This document shows, piece by piece, positions 11,377 to 22,852 of a stretch of DNA of 64,000 nucleotides. Position 1 is the stretch's first letter; each line of letters starts with the position of its first letter. The position numbers were made by a program, and so were the translations under genes. This DNA comes from Amycolatopsis sp. GTDB taxonomy: Bacteria; Actinomycetota; Actinomycetes; Mycobacteriales; Pseudonocardiaceae. The stretch is taken from the NCBI RefSeq assembly GCF_025464955.1, contig NZ_JAODNM010000093.1, positions 1 through 64,000 on the forward strand, read 5' to 3'. The notes under the pieces are model-generated. The model ran no database searches and was not told the origin of the DNA. It saw only the letters and a program-made list of their open reading frames with translations.

Positions 11377-11532
11377 GTGGACGCTGAGCGGTCAGACCAG
11401 GACGAGTCCCCGGCCGAGGTGAGCACCGGGCGGCGTGCCGCTCCGGAGGGGGCGGCGCTGCACCCGTTGATCGACCTGTCCCGCGATCCCAACCCCGGCA
11501 AGGCCGATCACGCCAAGCCGGACGACGAATAG
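11377..11532 (+). CDS. small acidic protein, 51 residues, unknown
   Basis: A GTG at 11377 is preceded by AAGGAGG with an 8-base spacing, one of the best ribosome sites in the window. The product starts VDAERSDQDESPAEVSTG and ends DPNPGKADHAKPDDE; it is hydrophilic, acidic and probably disordered, with no recognisable domain. A 17-bp perfect hairpin terminator begins 12 bases after the stop, so it is a complete monocistronic unit of its own just ahead of the str operon. It is too short for standard length cut-offs and is easily missed. Confidence 0.6.
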   Translation: MDAERSDQDESPAEVSTGRRAAPEGAALHPLIDLSRDPNPGKADHAKPDDE

Positions 11533-11543
11533 CTGCGGACCTC

Positions 11544-11580
11544 ACTTCGGGCCCGGACGCGCCGCGTCCGGGCCCGAAGT
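11544..11580 (+). terminator. hairpin terminator of the 51-residue gene
   Basis: ACTTCGGGCCCGGACGC (11544-11560) pairs perfectly with 11564-11580, a 17-bp stem with a 3-base loop. It separates the small gene from the str operon leader. Confidence 0.85.
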
Positions 11581-11876
11581 CTGCCTTGAGCAGGTAAGCT
11601 GGAAGTTCACCGGTCTTCAGGCCCCCCGATTTGGCTGCCCGTGAGGTAGCCGGGTATCTTTGGAGACCGTGCCCGGCAGGCGTCGGGCCGCTCCGCGTGC
11701 CTATTGGCAGCGGCGGGGTGCTCAGGCACCCGGTCGTTCGTCAGGTATAAGCGGGGTTCCACGGAAAATCCTACGGGAAGTTACCGGTCGCAAGACCGTG
11801 ACGCGGGCCGACACGCCCGACCGCGGGGGCCGGGGAAGACACGAATTCAGCAAGACGCGAGAAGAAAGCTGGTCCA
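11581..11876 (+). promoter_or_regulatory. str operon promoter/leader region
   Basis: About 300 bases between the terminator and rpsL contain no gene. The 16-mer GACACGCCCGACCGCG (11810-11825) recurs exactly in the rpsJ leader (16486-16501), and GAAGACACGAA (11835-11845) recurs before rpsM (31119-31129). These shared leader blocks suggest common control of the ribosomal operons. A TATAAG at 11746-11751 might be a -10 element, but no matching -35 is clear. Confidence 0.5.
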
Positions 11877-12251
11877 TTGCCCACGATCCAGCAGCTGGTC
11901 CGGAAGGGCCGCCAGGACAAGGCTGCCAAGCAGAAGACCGCGGCCCTCAAGGGGAGCCCGCAGCGGCGTGGCGTGTGCACTCGCGTGTACACCACGACCC
12001 CCAAGAAGCCGAACTCGGCACTTCGCAAGGTCGCTCGTGTGAAGTTGACCAGCGGCATCGAGGTCACCGCCTACATTCCCGGTGAGGGACACAACCTCCA
12101 GGAGCACTCCATGGTGCTCGTGCGCGGCGGTCGTGTGAAGGACCTGCCGGGTGTTCGTTACAAGATCATCCGGGGGTCGCTCGACACCCAGGGTGTGAAG
12201 AACCGTAAGCAGGCGCGCAGCAAGTACGGCGCGAAGAAGGAGAAGAGCTAA
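11877..12251 (+). CDS. rpsL: 30S ribosomal protein S12
   Basis: 124 residues starting [14 protein letters not shown] after a TTG codon. S12 sits at the decoding centre and contains the streptomycin-site loops: the conserved [16 protein letters not shown] (around Lys43) and [12 protein letters not shown] (around Lys88) are present and carry no obvious resistance substitution. The TTG start is supported by the family N-terminus; an AGAAAG 8-13 bases upstream is a weak ribosome site. It is the first gene of the str operon, and its stop TAA shares one base with the rpsG ATG. Confidence 0.96.
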   Translation: MPTIQQLVRKGRQDKAAKQKTAALKGSPQRRGVCTRVYTTTPKKPNSALRKVARVKLTSGIEVTAYIPGEGHNLQEHSMVLVRGGRVKDLPGVRYKIIRGSLDTQGVKNRKQARSKYGAKKEKS

Positions 12252-12721
12252 TGCCCCGCAAGGGACCGGCCCCGAAGCGGCCTTTGATCTCTGACCCGGT
12301 CTACGCCTCGCCCTTGGTCACCCAGCTGGTGAACAAGGTGCTCAAGGACGGCAAGCGGTCGCTGGCCGAGCGCATTGTGTACGGCGCGCTCGAAGGCGCA
12401 CGCGAGAAGTCCGGCACCGACCCGGTCGTCACGCTGAAGCGCGCCCTCGACAACGTGAAGCCCTCCATCGAGGTGAAGAGCCGTCGCGTCGGTGGTGCCA
12501 CCTACCAGGTGCCCATCGAGGTCAAGCCCGGTCGCTCGACCACCCTTGCGCTGCGCTGGTTGGTGTCGTTCTCGCAGGCTCGTCGTGAGAAGACCATGAT
12601 CGAGCGCCTGCAGAACGAGCTGCTCGACGCGAGCAACGGTCTCGGGGCGAGCGTCAAGCGCCGCGAAGACACGCACAAGATGGCCGAGTCCAACAAGGCC
12701 TTCGCGAACTACCGCTGGTGA
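12251..12721 (+). CDS. rpsG: 30S ribosomal protein S7
   Basis: 156 residues, full family length, starting [13 protein letters not shown]7 nucleates assembly of the 30S head by binding the 3' major domain of 16S rRNA. Characteristic segments are [19 protein letters not shown] and [14 protein letters not shown]. It overlaps rpsL by one base (TAATG), indicating coupled translation, and is followed 63 bases later by fusA. Confidence 0.97.
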   Translation: MPRKGPAPKRPLISDPVYASPLVTQLVNKVLKDGKRSLAERIVYGALEGAREKSGTDPVVTLKRALDNVKPSIEVKSRRVGGATYQVPIEVKPGRSTTLALRWLVSFSQARREKTMIERLQNELLDASNGLGASVKRREDTHKMAESNKAFANYRW

Positions 12722-12784
12722 TCGTCGCCCGGCAGCCGATAACGACGGCGCCGGGCCCCAAGTTTGAGACAGGGGAACACTCTC

Positions 12785-14881
12785 GTGGCACGTGACGTGC
12801 TGACCGACCTGAACAAGGTCCGCAATATCGGCATCATGGCCCACATCGATGCCGGTAAGACCACCACCACCGAGCGGATCCTGTTTTACACCGGGGTCAA
12901 CTACAAGATCGGCGAAGTCCACGACGGCGCCGCGACGATGGACTGGATGGAGGAGGAGCAGAAGCGGGGTATCACCATCACCTCGGCTGCCACCACCACC
13001 TTCTGGGCCGACCACCAGATCAACATCATCGACACCCCGGGCCACGTCGACTTCACCGTCGAGGTGGAGCGTTCGCTGCGGGTGCTCGACGGTGCGGTCG
13101 CGGTCTTCGACGGCAAGGAAGGCGTCGAGCCGCAGTCCGAGCAGGTCTGGCGCCAGGCGGACAAGTACGAGGTCCCCCGGATTTGCTTCGTCAACAAGAT
13201 GGACAAACTGGGCGCGGACTTCTACTACACGGTCCAGACCATCATCGACCGCCTCGGGGTCAAGCCGCTGGTCATCCAGCTGCCGATCGGCGCCGAGAAC
13301 GACTTCGAGGGTGTTGTCGACCTCGTTCAGATGAAGGCCCTCACCTGGCGCGGAGACGTGCAGAAGGGTGAGGACTACGCCATCGAGGACATCCCGGCCG
13401 AGCTTGCCGACAAGGCGGCGGAGTACCGGGAGAAGCTCATCGAGGCCGTGTCCGAGGCCGACGACGCCCTGATGGAGAAGTTCCTCGAGGGCATAGAGCT
13501 CACGCAGGCCGAGATCAAGGCTGCTATCCGCAAGCTGACGATCAAGGGTGAGACCTACCCGGTACTGGCCGGTTCCGCGTTCAAGAACAAGGGCGTCCAG
13601 CCCATGCTCGACGCGGTCATCGACTACCTGCCGACCCCGTTGGACGTTCCCGCCGTCGAGGGCATTCTCCCCAACGGCGAGACCGCGCTGCGCAGGCCGA
13701 ACACCGAAGAGCCGTTCGCGGCGCTGGCGTTCAAGATCGCCGCACACCCGTTCTTCGGCAAGCTCACCTACATCCGGGTCTACTCGGGTCAGGTCGCCGG
13801 CGGTGCCCAGGTCGTCAACGCGACCAAGGACCGCAAGGAGCGCATCGGGAAGCTCTTCCAGATGCACTCCAACAAGGAGAACCCGATCGAGATCGGCCAG
13901 GCCGGCCACATCTACGCGGTGCAGGGTCTCAAGGACACCACCACCGGTGACACCTTGGCCGACCCGCAGCACCCGATCATCCTCGAGTCGATGACCTTCC
14001 CGGAGCCCGTCATCTCGGTGGCGATCGAGCCGAAGACGAAGGCCGACCAGGAAAAGCTGGGCATCGCGATCCAGAAGCTGGCTGAGGAAGACCCGACGTT
14101 CCGAGTCCACCAGGACGACGACACGGGCCAGACCATCATCCAGGGGATGGGCGAGCTGCACCTCGAGGTGCTGGTGAACCGGATGAAGTCCGACTACAAG
14201 GTCGAGGCGAACATCGGCAAGCCGCAGGTCGCGTACCGCGAAACGGTGCGCAAGACCGTCGAGAAGCTCGACGTGGTGCACAAGAAGCAGACCGGTGGCT
14301 CCGGCCAGTTCGCCAAGGTGATCGTCAAGCTCGAGCCGCTCGAGACGACCGAGGGCGCGCTGTACGAGTTCGACAACAAGGTCAGCGGTGGCCGTATCCC
14401 CCGGGAGTACATCCCGTCGGTGGACGCGGGCGCCCAGGACGCCATGCAGTACGGCGTGCTGGCGGGTTACCCGCTGGTCGGGTTGAAGTTCACCCTGCTC
14501 GACGGTGCCTACCACGAGGTCGACTCTTCCGAAATGGCCTTCAAGATCGCCGGCTCCATGGCGATGAAGGAAGCCGCCAGGAAGGCCAGCCCGGTTCTTC
14601 TCGAGCCGATCATGGCAGTCGAGGTGACCACGCCCGAGGACTACATGGGTGACGTCATCGGCGACCTCAACTCCCGCCGTGGCCAGATTTCGGCCATGGA
14701 GGAGCGCGCCGGCACCCGCGTCGTCAAGGCAACGGTGCCGTTGTCGGAGATGTTCGGTTATGTAGGCGACCTGCGGTCCAGGACCCAGGGTCGTGCGAAC
14801 TACTCCATGGTGTTCGACTCCTACGCCGAGGTTCCCGCGAACGTCGCGAAGGAAATCATCGCGAAGGCGACAGGGGAGTAG
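12785..14881 (+). CDS. fusA: elongation factor G
   Basis: 698-residue translocase GTPase. The GTG at 12785 gives the family N-terminus [26 protein letters not shown] lies 8-13 bases upstream. G1 is AHIDAGKT (residues 19-26), followed by the switch [17 protein letters not shown] and NKMDKLGAD. Domains II-V follow, with [14 protein letters not shown] in domain IV. It moves tRNAs and mRNA after peptide bond formation and also recycles ribosomes. It is the third gene of the str operon, 136 bases before tuf. Confidence 0.97.
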   Translation: MARDVLTDLNKVRNIGIMAHIDAGKTTTTERILFYTGVNYKIGEVHDGAATMDWMEEEQKRGITITSAATTTFWADHQINIIDTPGHVDFTVEVERSLRVLDGAVAVFDGKEGVEPQSEQVWRQADKYEVPRICFVNKMDKLGADFYYTVQTIIDRLGVKPLVIQLPIGAENDFEGVVDLVQMKALTWRGDVQKGEDYAIEDIPAELADKAAEYREKLIEAVSEADDALMEKFLEGIELTQAEIKAAIRKLTIKGETYPVLAGSAFKNKGVQPMLDAVIDYLPTPLDVPAVEGILPNGETALRRPNTEEPFAALAFKIAAHPFFGKLTYIRVYSGQVAGGAQVVNATKDRKERIGKLFQMHSNKENPIEIGQAGHIYAVQGLKDTTTGDTLADPQHPIILESMTFPEPVISVAIEPKTKADQEKLGIAIQKLAEEDPTFRVHQDDDTGQTIIQGMGELHLEVLVNRMKSDYKVEANIGKPQVAYRETVRKTVEKLDVVHKKQTGGSGQFAKVIVKLEPLETTEGALYEFDNKVSGGRIPREYIPSVDAGAQDAMQYGVLAGYPLVGLKFTLLDGAYHEVDSSEMAFKIAGSMAMKEAARKASPVLLEPIMAVEVTTPEDYMGDVIGDLNSRRGQISAMEERAGTRVVKATVPLSEMFGYVGDLRSRTQGRANYSMVFDSYAEVPANVAKEIIAKATGE

Positions 14882-15017
14882 TTCCCTGCCGCACGCGGGC
14901 ACAAGGAACACTCCTGAACGTCCGCAGCACCGAACACCGCAGCAAAATACCAGCGATTCGCCGCCCGACAGCCACGTTGGCCGGTGAGCAAGCAAAACAG
15001 TCCAGGAGGACATTCCA

Positions 15018-16211
15018 GTGGCAAAGGCGAAGTTCGAGCGGAGCAAGCCGCACGTCAACATCGGAACCATCGGTCACGTCGACCACGGAAAGACCACTCT
15101 GACCGCGGCGATCACCAAGGTTCTGCACGACAAGTACCCCGAGCTGAACACGGCGTCGGCGTTCGACCAGATCGACAACGCGCCGGAAGAGAAGCAGCGC
15201 GGTATCACGATCAACATCTCGCACGTCGAGTACCAGACCGAGAAGCGTCACTACGCCCACGTCGACGCCCCCGGTCACGCTGACTACATCAAGAACATGA
15301 TCACCGGTGCCGCGCAGATGGACGGCGCGATCCTGGTGGTTGCGGCGACCGACGGCCCGATGCCGCAGACCCGTGAGCACGTGCTGCTCGCGAAGCAGGT
15401 CGGCGTGCCGTACATCGTTGTCGCGCTGAACAAGGCCGACATGGTGGACGACGAGGAGATCCTGGAGCTCGTCGAGCTCGAGGTCCGCGAGCTGCTGTCC
15501 TCGCAGGACTTCGACGGCGACAACGCCCCCGTGATCAAGGTCTCCGGCCTCAAGGCCCTCGAAGGCGACGTCAAGTGGGGCGAGACCGTTCTCGAGCTGA
15601 TGGACGCGGTCGACGAGAGCGTCCCGCAGCCCGAGCGCGAGCTCGACAAGCCGTTCCTGATGCCCGTTGAGGACGTCTTCACGATCACCGGTCGTGGAAC
15701 CGTCGTCACCGGCCGCATCGAGCGCGGTCGCGTGAACGTCAACGAAGAGGTCGAGATCGTCGGCATCAAGGAGAAGTCGCAGAAGACGACTGTCACCGGT
15801 GTCGAGATGTTCCGCAAGCTGCTCGACCAGGGTGAGGCCGGCGACAACGTCGGTCTGCTCCTGAGCGGCATCAAGCGTGAGGACGTCGAGCGCGGCCAGG
15901 TCGTCGTGAAGCCCGGCACCACCACCCCGCACACCGAGTTCGACGCTTCGGTGTACATCCTCTCCAAGGACGAGGGTGGCCGGCACACGCCGTTCTTCAA
16001 CAACTACCGGCCGCAGTTCTACTTCCGCACCACTGACGTGACCGGCGTCGTGACCCTCCCCGAGGGCACCGAGATGGTGATGCCCGGTGACAACACCGAC
16101 ATCTCCGTCGTGCTGATCCAGTCGGTCGCCATGGACGAGAACCTGCGTTTCGCCATCCGTGAGGGTGGACGGACCGTGGGCGCCGGACAGGTCACCAAGA
16201 TCACCAAGTGA
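15018..16211 (+). CDS. tuf: elongation factor Tu
   Basis: 397-residue GTPase that delivers aminoacyl-tRNA to the ribosome. The GTG at 15018 follows CAGGAGGA. G1 is GHVDHGKT (residues 19-26), then [24 protein letters not shown] and NKADMVDD; domains 2 and 3 are complete to [10 protein letters not shown]. Only one tuf is in the window. It ends the str operon, with a hairpin 15 bases after the stop. Confidence 0.97.
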   Translation: MAKAKFERSKPHVNIGTIGHVDHGKTTLTAAITKVLHDKYPELNTASAFDQIDNAPEEKQRGITINISHVEYQTEKRHYAHVDAPGHADYIKNMITGAAQMDGAILVVAATDGPMPQTREHVLLAKQVGVPYIVVALNKADMVDDEEILELVELEVRELLSSQDFDGDNAPVIKVSGLKALEGDVKWGETVLELMDAVDESVPQPERELDKPFLMPVEDVFTITGRGTVVTGRIERGRVNVNEEVEIVGIKEKSQKTTVTGVEMFRKLLDQGEAGDNVGLLLSGIKREDVERGQVVVKPGTTTPHTEFDASVYILSKDEGGRHTPFFNNYRPQFYFRTTDVTGVVTLPEGTEMVMPGDNTDISVVLIQSVAMDENLRFAIREGGRTVGAGQVTKITK

Positions 16212-16225
16212 TCTCAACCCGGGCT

Positions 16226-16247
16226 CGGGGTGTGTCACTACACCCCG
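16226..16247 (+). terminator. hairpin after tuf
   Basis: CGGGGTGT (16226-16233) pairs with ACACCCCG (16240-16247) around GTCACT. The stem is short, and no T-run follows; it could be a terminator or an attenuating structure before the S10 operon. Confidence 0.55.
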
Positions 16248-16631
16248 CGTTCGGGGCCTGAAGTCACGTATGCGACACTATTTAGGTTGCTCGTCGTGGG
16301 GCCGGCCGGACCTTTCGAGATCTGGCCGCCTCCGCGCGAGTAGCCATGGTCCGTTGAGCTTCGCCTTCGGGTGGGAGCACGCGGGCAAGGGAAAGTCAGT
16401 CGCTTCCGCGGCCGGTGGACCCCCTCATGTTGAGGACAACCAGGCACGACGATGATCCTGCGGGATCGGTCTGTGCGCCGGGCGCGACACGCCCGACCGC
16501 GTGGACCGGGGGCAGGGCGTTGAACTGCGAAAACCGGGGCCGAACGGTCCAATGCAAGGCGTTCGACTGTAAGACCGCAGAGCTCCGGTAGTGAGATAGC
16601 GGCACAAGACGACAAGGAACGAGCAGCCACC
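16248..16631 (+). promoter_or_regulatory. S10 operon promoter/leader region
   Basis: About 384 bases without a gene precede rpsJ. The leader contains GACACGCCCGACCGCG (16486-16501), identical to the str leader. A CACTATTTAGG at 16276-16286 is a possible -10 region, but no convincing -35 lies at the usual distance. GACAAGGAACGAG supplies a weak ribosome site for rpsJ. Confidence 0.45.
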
Positions 16632-16937
16632 ATGGCGGGACAGAAGATCCGCATTCGGCTCAAGGCCTACGACCACGAGGCGATCGACTCTTCGGCACGC
16701 AAGATCGTCGAGACGGTCACGCGCACCGGCGCCCGTGTTGTCGGGCCCGTGCCGCTGCCCACCGAGAAGAACGTTTACTGCGTCATCCGCTCGCCGCACA
16801 AGTACAAGGACTCGCGCGAGCACTTCGAGATGCGCACGCACAAGCGTCTGATCGACATCCTCGACCCGACGCCGAAGACGGTCGACGCGCTTATGCGCAT
16901 CGACCTTCCGGCGAGCGTCGACGTCAACATCCAGTAG
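16632..16937 (+). CDS. rpsJ: 30S ribosomal protein S10
   Basis: 101 residues starting [20 protein letters not shown], complete to [12 protein letters not shown]10 belongs to the 30S head and also acts as the transcription antitermination factor NusE with NusB. The loop [20 protein letters not shown] is present. It is the first gene of the S10 operon; rplC follows after 30 bases. Confidence 0.97.
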   Translation: MAGQKIRIRLKAYDHEAIDSSARKIVETVTRTGARVVGPVPLPTEKNVYCVIRSPHKYKDSREHFEMRTHKRLIDILDPTPKTVDALMRIDLPASVDVNIQ

Positions 16938-16967
16938 CGGCGGGCGAGCGGCGGAGATAAGAAACTC

Positions 16968-17624
16968 ATGTCTGACAGGCAGATGAAAGGCATCCTGGGC
17001 ACCAAGCTCGGCATGACCCAGGTGTTCGACGAGAACAACCGGATGATTCCGGTGACCGTCGTGCAGGCGGGGCCGAACGTGGTGACTCAGGTTCGCACTC
17101 AGGAAACCGATGGCTATGTGGCCATCCAGCTGGCGTTCGGCGCCGTTGACCCGCGCAGGGTCAACAAGCCGCGCACCGGTCACTTCGACAAGGCCGGCGT
17201 GACGCCGCGGCGATACCTCGCCGAGCTGCGCACGACCGACGCCGAGACCTACGAGATCGGCCAGGAGATCACCGCAGCGGTGTTCACCGACGGCGCGGTC
17301 GTCGACGTCACGGGCACGAGCAAGGGCAAGGGCTACGCCGGTGTCATGAAGCGTCACGGCTTCAAGGGCCAGGGCGCCAGCCACGGTGCCCAGGCCGTGC
17401 ACCGCCGTCCCGGCTCGATCGGTGGCTGTGCCACCCCGGGCCGCGTCTTCAAGGGCGTACGGATGGCCGGCCGGATGGGTAACGACAAGGTCACCACGCA
17501 GGGCCTCACCGTGCACTCCGTGCGCGGCGACGACGGCCTGCTGCTGATCAAGGGTGCCGTCCCCGGACCTAAGGGTGGCGTGGTGTTCGTCCGCGACGCC
17601 GTGAAGGGTGGTGTGACCGAATGA
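16968..17624 (+). CDS. rplC: 50S ribosomal protein L3
   Basis: 218 residues from the ATG at 16968 ([20 protein letters not shown]). L3 binds 23S rRNA early in assembly and its central loop reaches the peptidyl transferase centre. The signature [20 protein letters not shown] followed by [19 protein letters not shown] is intact. Its stop overlaps the rplD start by four bases (ATGA). Confidence 0.97.
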   Translation: MSDRQMKGILGTKLGMTQVFDENNRMIPVTVVQAGPNVVTQVRTQETDGYVAIQLAFGAVDPRRVNKPRTGHFDKAGVTPRRYLAELRTTDAETYEIGQEITAAVFTDGAVVDVTGTSKGKGYAGVMKRHGFKGQGASHGAQAVHRRPGSIGGCATPGRVFKGVRMAGRMGNDKVTTQGLTVHSVRGDDGLLLIKGAVPGPKGGVVFVRDAVKGGVTE

Positions 17625-18310
17625 GCACGCTCGAACTGAAGACCCCCGCGGGCAAGACCGACGGCACCGTCGAGTTGCCCGCCGACATCTTCGATGTCCA
17701 GGCCAACATCCCGCTGCTGCACCAGGTAGTGGTGGCCCAGCTGGCCGCCGCTCGCCAGGGCACGCACTCCACGAAGACTCGTGGCGAGGTGCGCGGTGGT
17801 GGCAAGAAGCCGTACCGCCAGAAGGGCACCGGCCGCGCCCGTCAGGGCTCGACCCGCGCTCCGCAGTTCACCGGTGGTGGTGTCGTCCACGGCCCGCAGC
17901 CGCGGGACTACACCCAGCGGACCCCGAAGAAGATGAAGGCTGCCGCCCTGCGTGGCGCCCTCTCCGATCGGGTTCGCGCCGGTCAGCTGCACGTCGTGAC
18001 CGAGCTCGTGACCGGTGAGAAGCCGTCCACGAAGGTCGCACTGCAGGCCGTTGCCGCGATCACCCAGGCGAAGAAGATCCTCGTGGTGCTGCACCGCGAC
18101 GACGAGATCTCCTGGCGTTCCGCGCAGAACGTGCCCGAGGTTCACCTGATCACGCCGGACCAGCTCAACACGTACGACGTGCTGGTCAACGACGACGTGG
18201 TCTTCACCAAGGCCGCTTACGACGTTTTCGTCGCCGGCCCCGTCCGAGGCAAGGGTGCGAAGGCTTCCGCTCGGTCGAGCGAAGTTTCGGAAGGGAGTGA
18301 CGAGCAGTGA
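17621..18310 (+). CDS. rplD: 50S ribosomal protein L4
   Basis: 229 residues. The long loop that lines the peptide exit tunnel is present ([20 protein letters not shown], then [19 protein letters not shown]); no macrolide-resistance insertion is seen in it. The ATG overlaps the rplC stop, and its own TGA overlaps the rplW GTG, so the genes are translationally coupled. The C-terminal tail is Ser/Glu-rich. Confidence 0.96.
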   Translation: MSTLELKTPAGKTDGTVELPADIFDVQANIPLLHQVVVAQLAAARQGTHSTKTRGEVRGGGKKPYRQKGTGRARQGSTRAPQFTGGGVVHGPQPRDYTQRTPKKMKAAALRGALSDRVRAGQLHVVTELVTGEKPSTKVALQAVAAITQAKKILVVLHRDDEISWRSAQNVPEVHLITPDQLNTYDVLVNDDVVFTKAAYDVFVAGPVRGKGAKASARSSEVSEGSDEQ

Positions 18311-18618
18311 GTTCGGTCGCCATTCCTGACCCCCGCGACATCTTGCTCGCGCCGGTGATCTCCGAGAAGTCCTACGGACTCCTCGAAGACCACAAGTACA
18401 CGTTCGTGGTTCGCCCGGACTCCAACAAGACCCAGATCAAGATCGCGGTCGAGCAGGTGTTCGGCGTCAAGGTTGTCAGTGTCAACACGCTCAACCGTCA
18501 GGGCAAGCGCAAGCGCACCCGCGCAGGCTTCGGCAAGCGTAAGAACACCAAGCGCGCCATCGTGACTCTTTCGGCTGAGAGCAAGCCGATTGAGATCTTC
18601 GGCGGACCAGCCGCGTAA
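18307..18618 (+). CDS. rplW: 50S ribosomal protein L23
   Basis: 103 residues starting at a GTG that overlaps the rplD stop. L23 sits at the tunnel exit and docks trigger factor and [23 protein letters not shown] and [18 protein letters not shown] are the family signatures, followed by the basic loop [20 protein letters not shown]. Confidence 0.96.
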   Translation: MSSVAIPDPRDILLAPVISEKSYGLLEDHKYTFVVRPDSNKTQIKIAVEQVFGVKVVSVNTLNRQGKRKRTRAGFGKRKNTKRAIVTLSAESKPIEIFGGPAA

Positions 18619-18632
18619 AGGACTGAGCAGAC

Positions 18633-19469
18633 ATGGGCATCCGTAAGTACAAGCCGACCACGCCGGGACGGCGCGGCTCCAGCGTTTCCGACTTCGCCGA
18701 GATCACTCGGTCGACGCCGGAGAAGTCGCTGCTGCGTCCGTTGCACGGCCGCGGTGGACGTAACTCCTCCGGCAAGATCACCACCCGGCACAAGGGTGGT
18801 GGCCACAAGCGCGCCTACCGCGTCATCGACTTCCGTCGCCATGACAAGGACGGCGTGCCGGCCAAGGTCGCGCACATCGAGTACGACCCCAACCGCTCCG
18901 CACGCATCGCACTGCTGCACTACGCCGACGGCGAGAAGCGCTACATCGTCGCGCCGGAGAAGCTGAAGCAGGGCGACACGATCGAGAACGGCCCCCGCGC
19001 TGACATCAAGCCGGGTAACTGTCTCCCGCTGCGCAACATCCCCGTCGGTACCGTGATCCACGCGATCGAGCTCCGCCCCGGTGGCGGCGCGAAGATGGCG
19101 CGTTCGGCCGGCGCGAAGGTGCAGCTGGTCGCCAAGGACGGGCCGTACGCCCAGCTGCGTCTCCCTTCGGGCGAGATCCGCAACGTGGACGTGCGCAACC
19201 GCGCCACCATCGGTGAGGTCGGCAACTCCGACCACTCCAACATCAACTGGGGCAAGGCGGGTCGTAACCGCTGGCGCGGCAAGCGTCCCACCGTCCGTGG
19301 TGTCGTCATGAACCCGGTCGACCACCCGCACGGTGGTGGTGAGGGTAAGACCTCCGGTGGTCGCCACCCGGTGAACCCGAACGGTAAGCCGGAGGGTCGT
19401 ACCCGCCGCAGCAAGCCGAGCGACCAGTTGATCGTCCGCCGCCGCCGTACCGGCAAGAACAAGCGCTGA
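18633..19469 (+). CDS. rplB: 50S ribosomal protein L2
   Basis: 278 residues, full length. L2 is required for subunit association and peptidyl transfer. The N-terminal [15 protein letters not shown], the central [16 protein letters not shown] (with the conserved histidine near the active centre) and the basic C-terminus [10 protein letters not shown] are all present. It starts 14 bases after rplW with a ribosome site AAAGGA. Confidence 0.97.
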   Translation: MGIRKYKPTTPGRRGSSVSDFAEITRSTPEKSLLRPLHGRGGRNSSGKITTRHKGGGHKRAYRVIDFRRHDKDGVPAKVAHIEYDPNRSARIALLHYADGEKRYIVAPEKLKQGDTIENGPRADIKPGNCLPLRNIPVGTVIHAIELRPGGGAKMARSAGAKVQLVAKDGPYAQLRLPSGEIRNVDVRNRATIGEVGNSDHSNINWGKAGRNRWRGKRPTVRGVVMNPVDHPHGGGEGKTSGGRHPVNPNGKPEGRTRRSKPSDQLIVRRRRTGKNKR

Positions 19470-19487
19470 GCAGGGAGGTAGACACAA

Positions 19488-19769
19488 ATGCCACGTAGCC
19501 TGAAAAAGGGCCCGTTCGTCGATGACCACCTGCTCAAGAAGGTGGACGTTCTCAACGAGGCCAACAAGAAGACCGTGATCAAGACCTGGTCACGCCGCTC
19601 CACGATCATCCCGGACTTCCTGGGACACACGATCGCGGTGCACGACGGCCGCAAGCACGTCCCGGTGTTCGTCACCGAGGCGATGGTGGGTCACAAGTTG
19701 GGCGAGTTCGCCCCGACGAGGACCTTCAAGGGCCACATCAAGGACGACCGGAAGTCGCGCCGCCGCTGA
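19488..19769 (+). CDS. rpsS: 30S ribosomal protein S19
   Basis: 93 residues starting [16 protein letters not shown]19 lies in the 30S head beside S13 and contacts A-site tRNA. The conserved [20 protein letters not shown] and [13 protein letters not shown] are intact. GGGAGG lies upstream of the ATG. Confidence 0.97.
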   Translation: MPRSLKKGPFVDDHLLKKVDVLNEANKKTVIKTWSRRSTIIPDFLGHTIAVHDGRKHVPVFVTEAMVGHKLGEFAPTRTFKGHIKDDRKSRRR

Positions 19770-19798
19770 GCGGGCACGAGAGAACAAGGGAAGCAGCG

Positions 19799-20217
19799 AT
19801 GAACGCCCAGAACAACGCGACGGCCGAGGCTCTGCCTGTGGCTTACGCGAGGGCTCGCTTCGTCCGGGACTCACCGATGAAGGTGCGCCGGGTAATCGAG
19901 CTCATCAAGGGACGTAGCGCCACTGACGCCTTGGCCGTGCTCCGCTTCGCCCCCCAGGCGGCGAGCGAGACGGTCGCGAAGGTGCTGGCAAGCGCCGTGG
20001 CCAATGCCGAGAACAACCTCCAGCTGGACCCGGACACGCTCTGGGTCAAGAACGCTTACGCCGACGAGGGCCCGACCCTCAAGCGCATCCGGCCGCGTGC
20101 ACAGGGCCGTGCGTACCGGATCCGTAAGCGGACGAGCCACGTCACGGTTGAGGTCGAGTCCCGGCCCAAGGCCGAGCCGAAGAAGGCCCAAGGCAAGAAG
20201 AAGGCAGGTGGCCGGTA

Positions 20218-20218
<1 letters not shown>
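19799..20218 (+). CDS. rplV: 50S ribosomal protein L22
   Basis: 139 residues. L22 extends a beta-hairpin into the exit tunnel; its tip region [20 protein letters not shown] is intact with no obvious macrolide-resistance change. The N-terminus ([20 protein letters not shown]) and the Lys-rich C-terminus are slightly extended relative to E. coli, as is usual in actinobacteria. Its TAG overlaps the rpsC GTG by one base. Confidence 0.96.
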
Positions 20219-21069
<851 letters not shown>

Positions 21070-21070
21070 C

Positions 21071-21490
21071 GTGCTTATCCCCCGTAGGGTCAAGCACCGG
21101 AAGCAGCACTCTCCGAAGCGTGCCGGTGCCGCCAAGGGCGGTACGAAGGTCAGCTTCGGCGAGTACGGCATCCAGGCGCTGGAGCACAGCTACGTGACGA
21201 ACCGGCAGATCGAGTCCGCTCGTATCGCCATGACGCGTCACATCAAGCGTGGCGGCAAGGTGTGGACGACCATCTTCCCGGACCGTCCGCTGACCAAGAA
21301 GCCCGCCGAGACCCGCATGGGTTCCGGTAAGGGTTCGCCCGAGTGGTGGATCGCCAACGTCAAGCCGGGTCGGGTGATGTTCGAGATCAGTTACCCGAAC
21401 GAGGAGACGGCTCGCGAGGCACTGCGCCGCGCGATCCACAAACTGCCGATGAAATGCCGAATCGTGACCCGTGAAGGTGGTGAGTTCTGA
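21071..21490 (+). CDS. rplP: 50S ribosomal protein L16
   Basis: 139 residues with the family start [15 protein letters not shown] at GTG 21071; longer readings upstream only run through the end of rpsC. L16 organises the A-site region of the 50S. The motif [20 protein letters not shown] and [16 protein letters not shown] are present. The stop TGA shares one base with the rpmC ATG. Confidence 0.96.
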   Translation: MLIPRRVKHRKQHSPKRAGAAKGGTKVSFGEYGIQALEHSYVTNRQIESARIAMTRHIKRGGKVWTTIFPDRPLTKKPAETRMGSGKGSPEWWIANVKPGRVMFEISYPNEETAREALRRAIHKLPMKCRIVTREGGEF

Positions 21491-21741
21491 TGGCGAGCAA
21501 AGCTGGAGCCGTTGACGCGTCAGAACTTCGTGAGCTCACTGCGGAAGAGCTCGTGTTGCGCTTGAAGGAATTCAAGGAGGAGCTCTTCAACCTCCGGTTC
21601 CAGATGGCCACCGGGCAGCTGGACAACAACCGCCGGCTGCGCACGGTCCGTACGGACATCGCGCGGATCTACACGGTTATGCGTGAGCGGGAGCTCGGCC
21701 TGTCCGTCTCCCCTGACGCCGAGAGTGAAGGTGCGGCATGA
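21490..21741 (+). CDS. rpmC: 50S ribosomal protein L29
   Basis: 83 residues, two long helices ([20 protein letters not shown] and [19 protein letters not shown]). It sits at the tunnel exit next to L23. It overlaps both neighbours by one and four bases, so the rplP-rpmC-rpsQ block is tightly coupled. Confidence 0.95.
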   Translation: MASKAGAVDASELRELTAEELVLRLKEFKEELFNLRFQMATGQLDNNRRLRTVRTDIARIYTVMRERELGLSVSPDAESEGAA

Positions 21742-22043
21742 CCGCTGAAGAGCAGAGCGGGAATTCGTCTTCTGTCGAGACAGCTGAGGCCGGCCGCAAC
21801 GACCGCAAGGTCCGCGAGGGCTACGTCGTCTCGGACAAGATGAACAAGACAATCGTGGTCGAGCTCGAGGACCGCAAGAAGCACGCGCGTTACGCCAAGG
21901 TTCTCCGCAGCACCAGCAAGGTCAAGGTGCACGACGAGAACAACGAGGCCGGCGTCGGCGACCGGGTTACCCTGATGGAGACCCGGCCGCTGTCGGCCAC
22001 GAAGCGGTGGCGCTTGGTCAAGATTGTCGAAAAGGCCAAGTAA
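21738..22043 (+). CDS. rpsQ: 30S ribosomal protein S17
   Basis: 101 residues with an extended acidic N-terminus ([20 protein letters not shown]) before the OB-fold that begins [20 protein letters not shown]. It binds 16S rRNA in the 30S body. The stop lies inside an exact tandem duplication of 14 bases (22032-22045 and 22046-22059), so a second copy of the last codons is left untranslated downstream. Confidence 0.95.
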   Translation: MTAEEQSGNSSSVETAEAGRNDRKVREGYVVSDKMNKTIVVELEDRKKHARYAKVLRSTSKVKVHDENNEAGVGDRVTLMETRPLSATKRWRLVKIVEKAK

Positions 22044-22059
22044 GTAAGGCCAAGTAAGT
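22032..22059 (+). repeat. tandem 14-bp duplication at the rpsQ 3' end
   Basis: AAGGCCAAGTAAGT occurs twice without a gap. The first copy holds the final codons and stop of rpsQ. It looks like a recent slip duplication, harmless because the stop precedes the second copy. Confidence 0.8.
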
Positions 22060-22165
22060 AGGGCTCTTTCCGAGTCCCTCAGTTCCGCAAGGCTCTGTTA
22101 ACGCTCGATCCCGCAAGCGGATCTTCGGGCGCAACCGAGAACCAGCGCGACATACAGGAGTTGAC

Positions 22166-22534
22166 GTGATCCAGCAGGAGTCGCGGCTACGGGTTGCCGA
22201 CAACACGGGCGCGAAGGAAATCCTTTGCATCCGCGTTCTCGGTGGTTCGGGGCGGCGCTACGCGGGCATCGGCGACATCATTGTCGCCACCGTGAAGGAC
22301 GCCATCCCGGCTGCCGGGGTGAAGAAGGGTGACGTCGTCAAGGCGGTCATCGTTCGCACGCGCAAGGAGCGTCGCCGTCCGGACGGTTCTTACATTCGTT
22401 TCGACGAGAACGCCGCAGTGCTCATCAAGAACGACAATGAGCCCCGCGGCACCCGCATCTTCGGCCCGGTGGGCCGCGAGCTGCGCGACCGAAAGTTCAT
22501 GAAGATCATTTCGCTCGCGCCGGAGGTGTTGTAG
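22166..22534 (+). CDS. rplN: 50S ribosomal protein L14
   Basis: 122 residues starting [20 protein letters not shown] at a GTG with CAGGAG upstream. L14 forms intersubunit bridges with 16S r[23 protein letters not shown] and [20 protein letters not shown] are the family signatures. A 122-base gap separates it from rpsQ, long enough for an internal promoter, but no clear one is seen. Confidence 0.97.
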   Translation: MIQQESRLRVADNTGAKEILCIRVLGGSGRRYAGIGDIIVATVKDAIPAAGVKKGDVVKAVIVRTRKERRRPDGSYIRFDENAAVLIKNDNEPRGTRIFGPVGRELRDRKFMKIISLAPEVL

Positions 22535-22537
22535 AGC

Positions 22538-22852
22538 ATGAAGGTGAAGAAGGGCGACACGGTCGTCGTCATCACTGGTAAGGACAAGGGCGCCAAGGGC
22601 AAGGTCATTCAGGCCTACCCCGAGCGCGAGCGGGTGCTGGTCGAAGGTGTGAACCGGATCAAGAAGCACACCCGGATCACTCAGACCCAGCGCGGTGCGC
22701 AGTCGGGTGGCATCGTCACCCAGGAGGCCCCGATCCACGTCTCGAACGTGCAGGTGGTCGACTCTGACGGCAAGCCGACCCGGGTGGGCTACCGCATCGG
22801 CGAGGACGGCAAGAAGGTCCGTATCTCGCGTAGGAACGGTAAGGACATCTGA
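22538..22852 (+). CDS. rplX: 50S ribosomal protein L24
   Basis: 104 residues starting [20 protein letters not shown], the KOW motif. L24 initiates 50S assembly and lies near the tunnel exit. It begins three bases after rplN and its stop overlaps the rplE ATG by one base. Confidence 0.96.
   Translation: MKVKKGDTVVVITGKDKGAKGKVIQAYPERERVLVEGVNRIKKHTRITQTQRGAQSGGIVTQEAPIHVSNVQVVDSDGKPTRVGYRIGEDGKKVRISRRNGKDI

Noticed and set aside
12248-15070. A 940-residue antisense frame over rpsG, fusA and the tuf start
   Set aside because: It crosses several conserved genes and has shadow composition without motifs.
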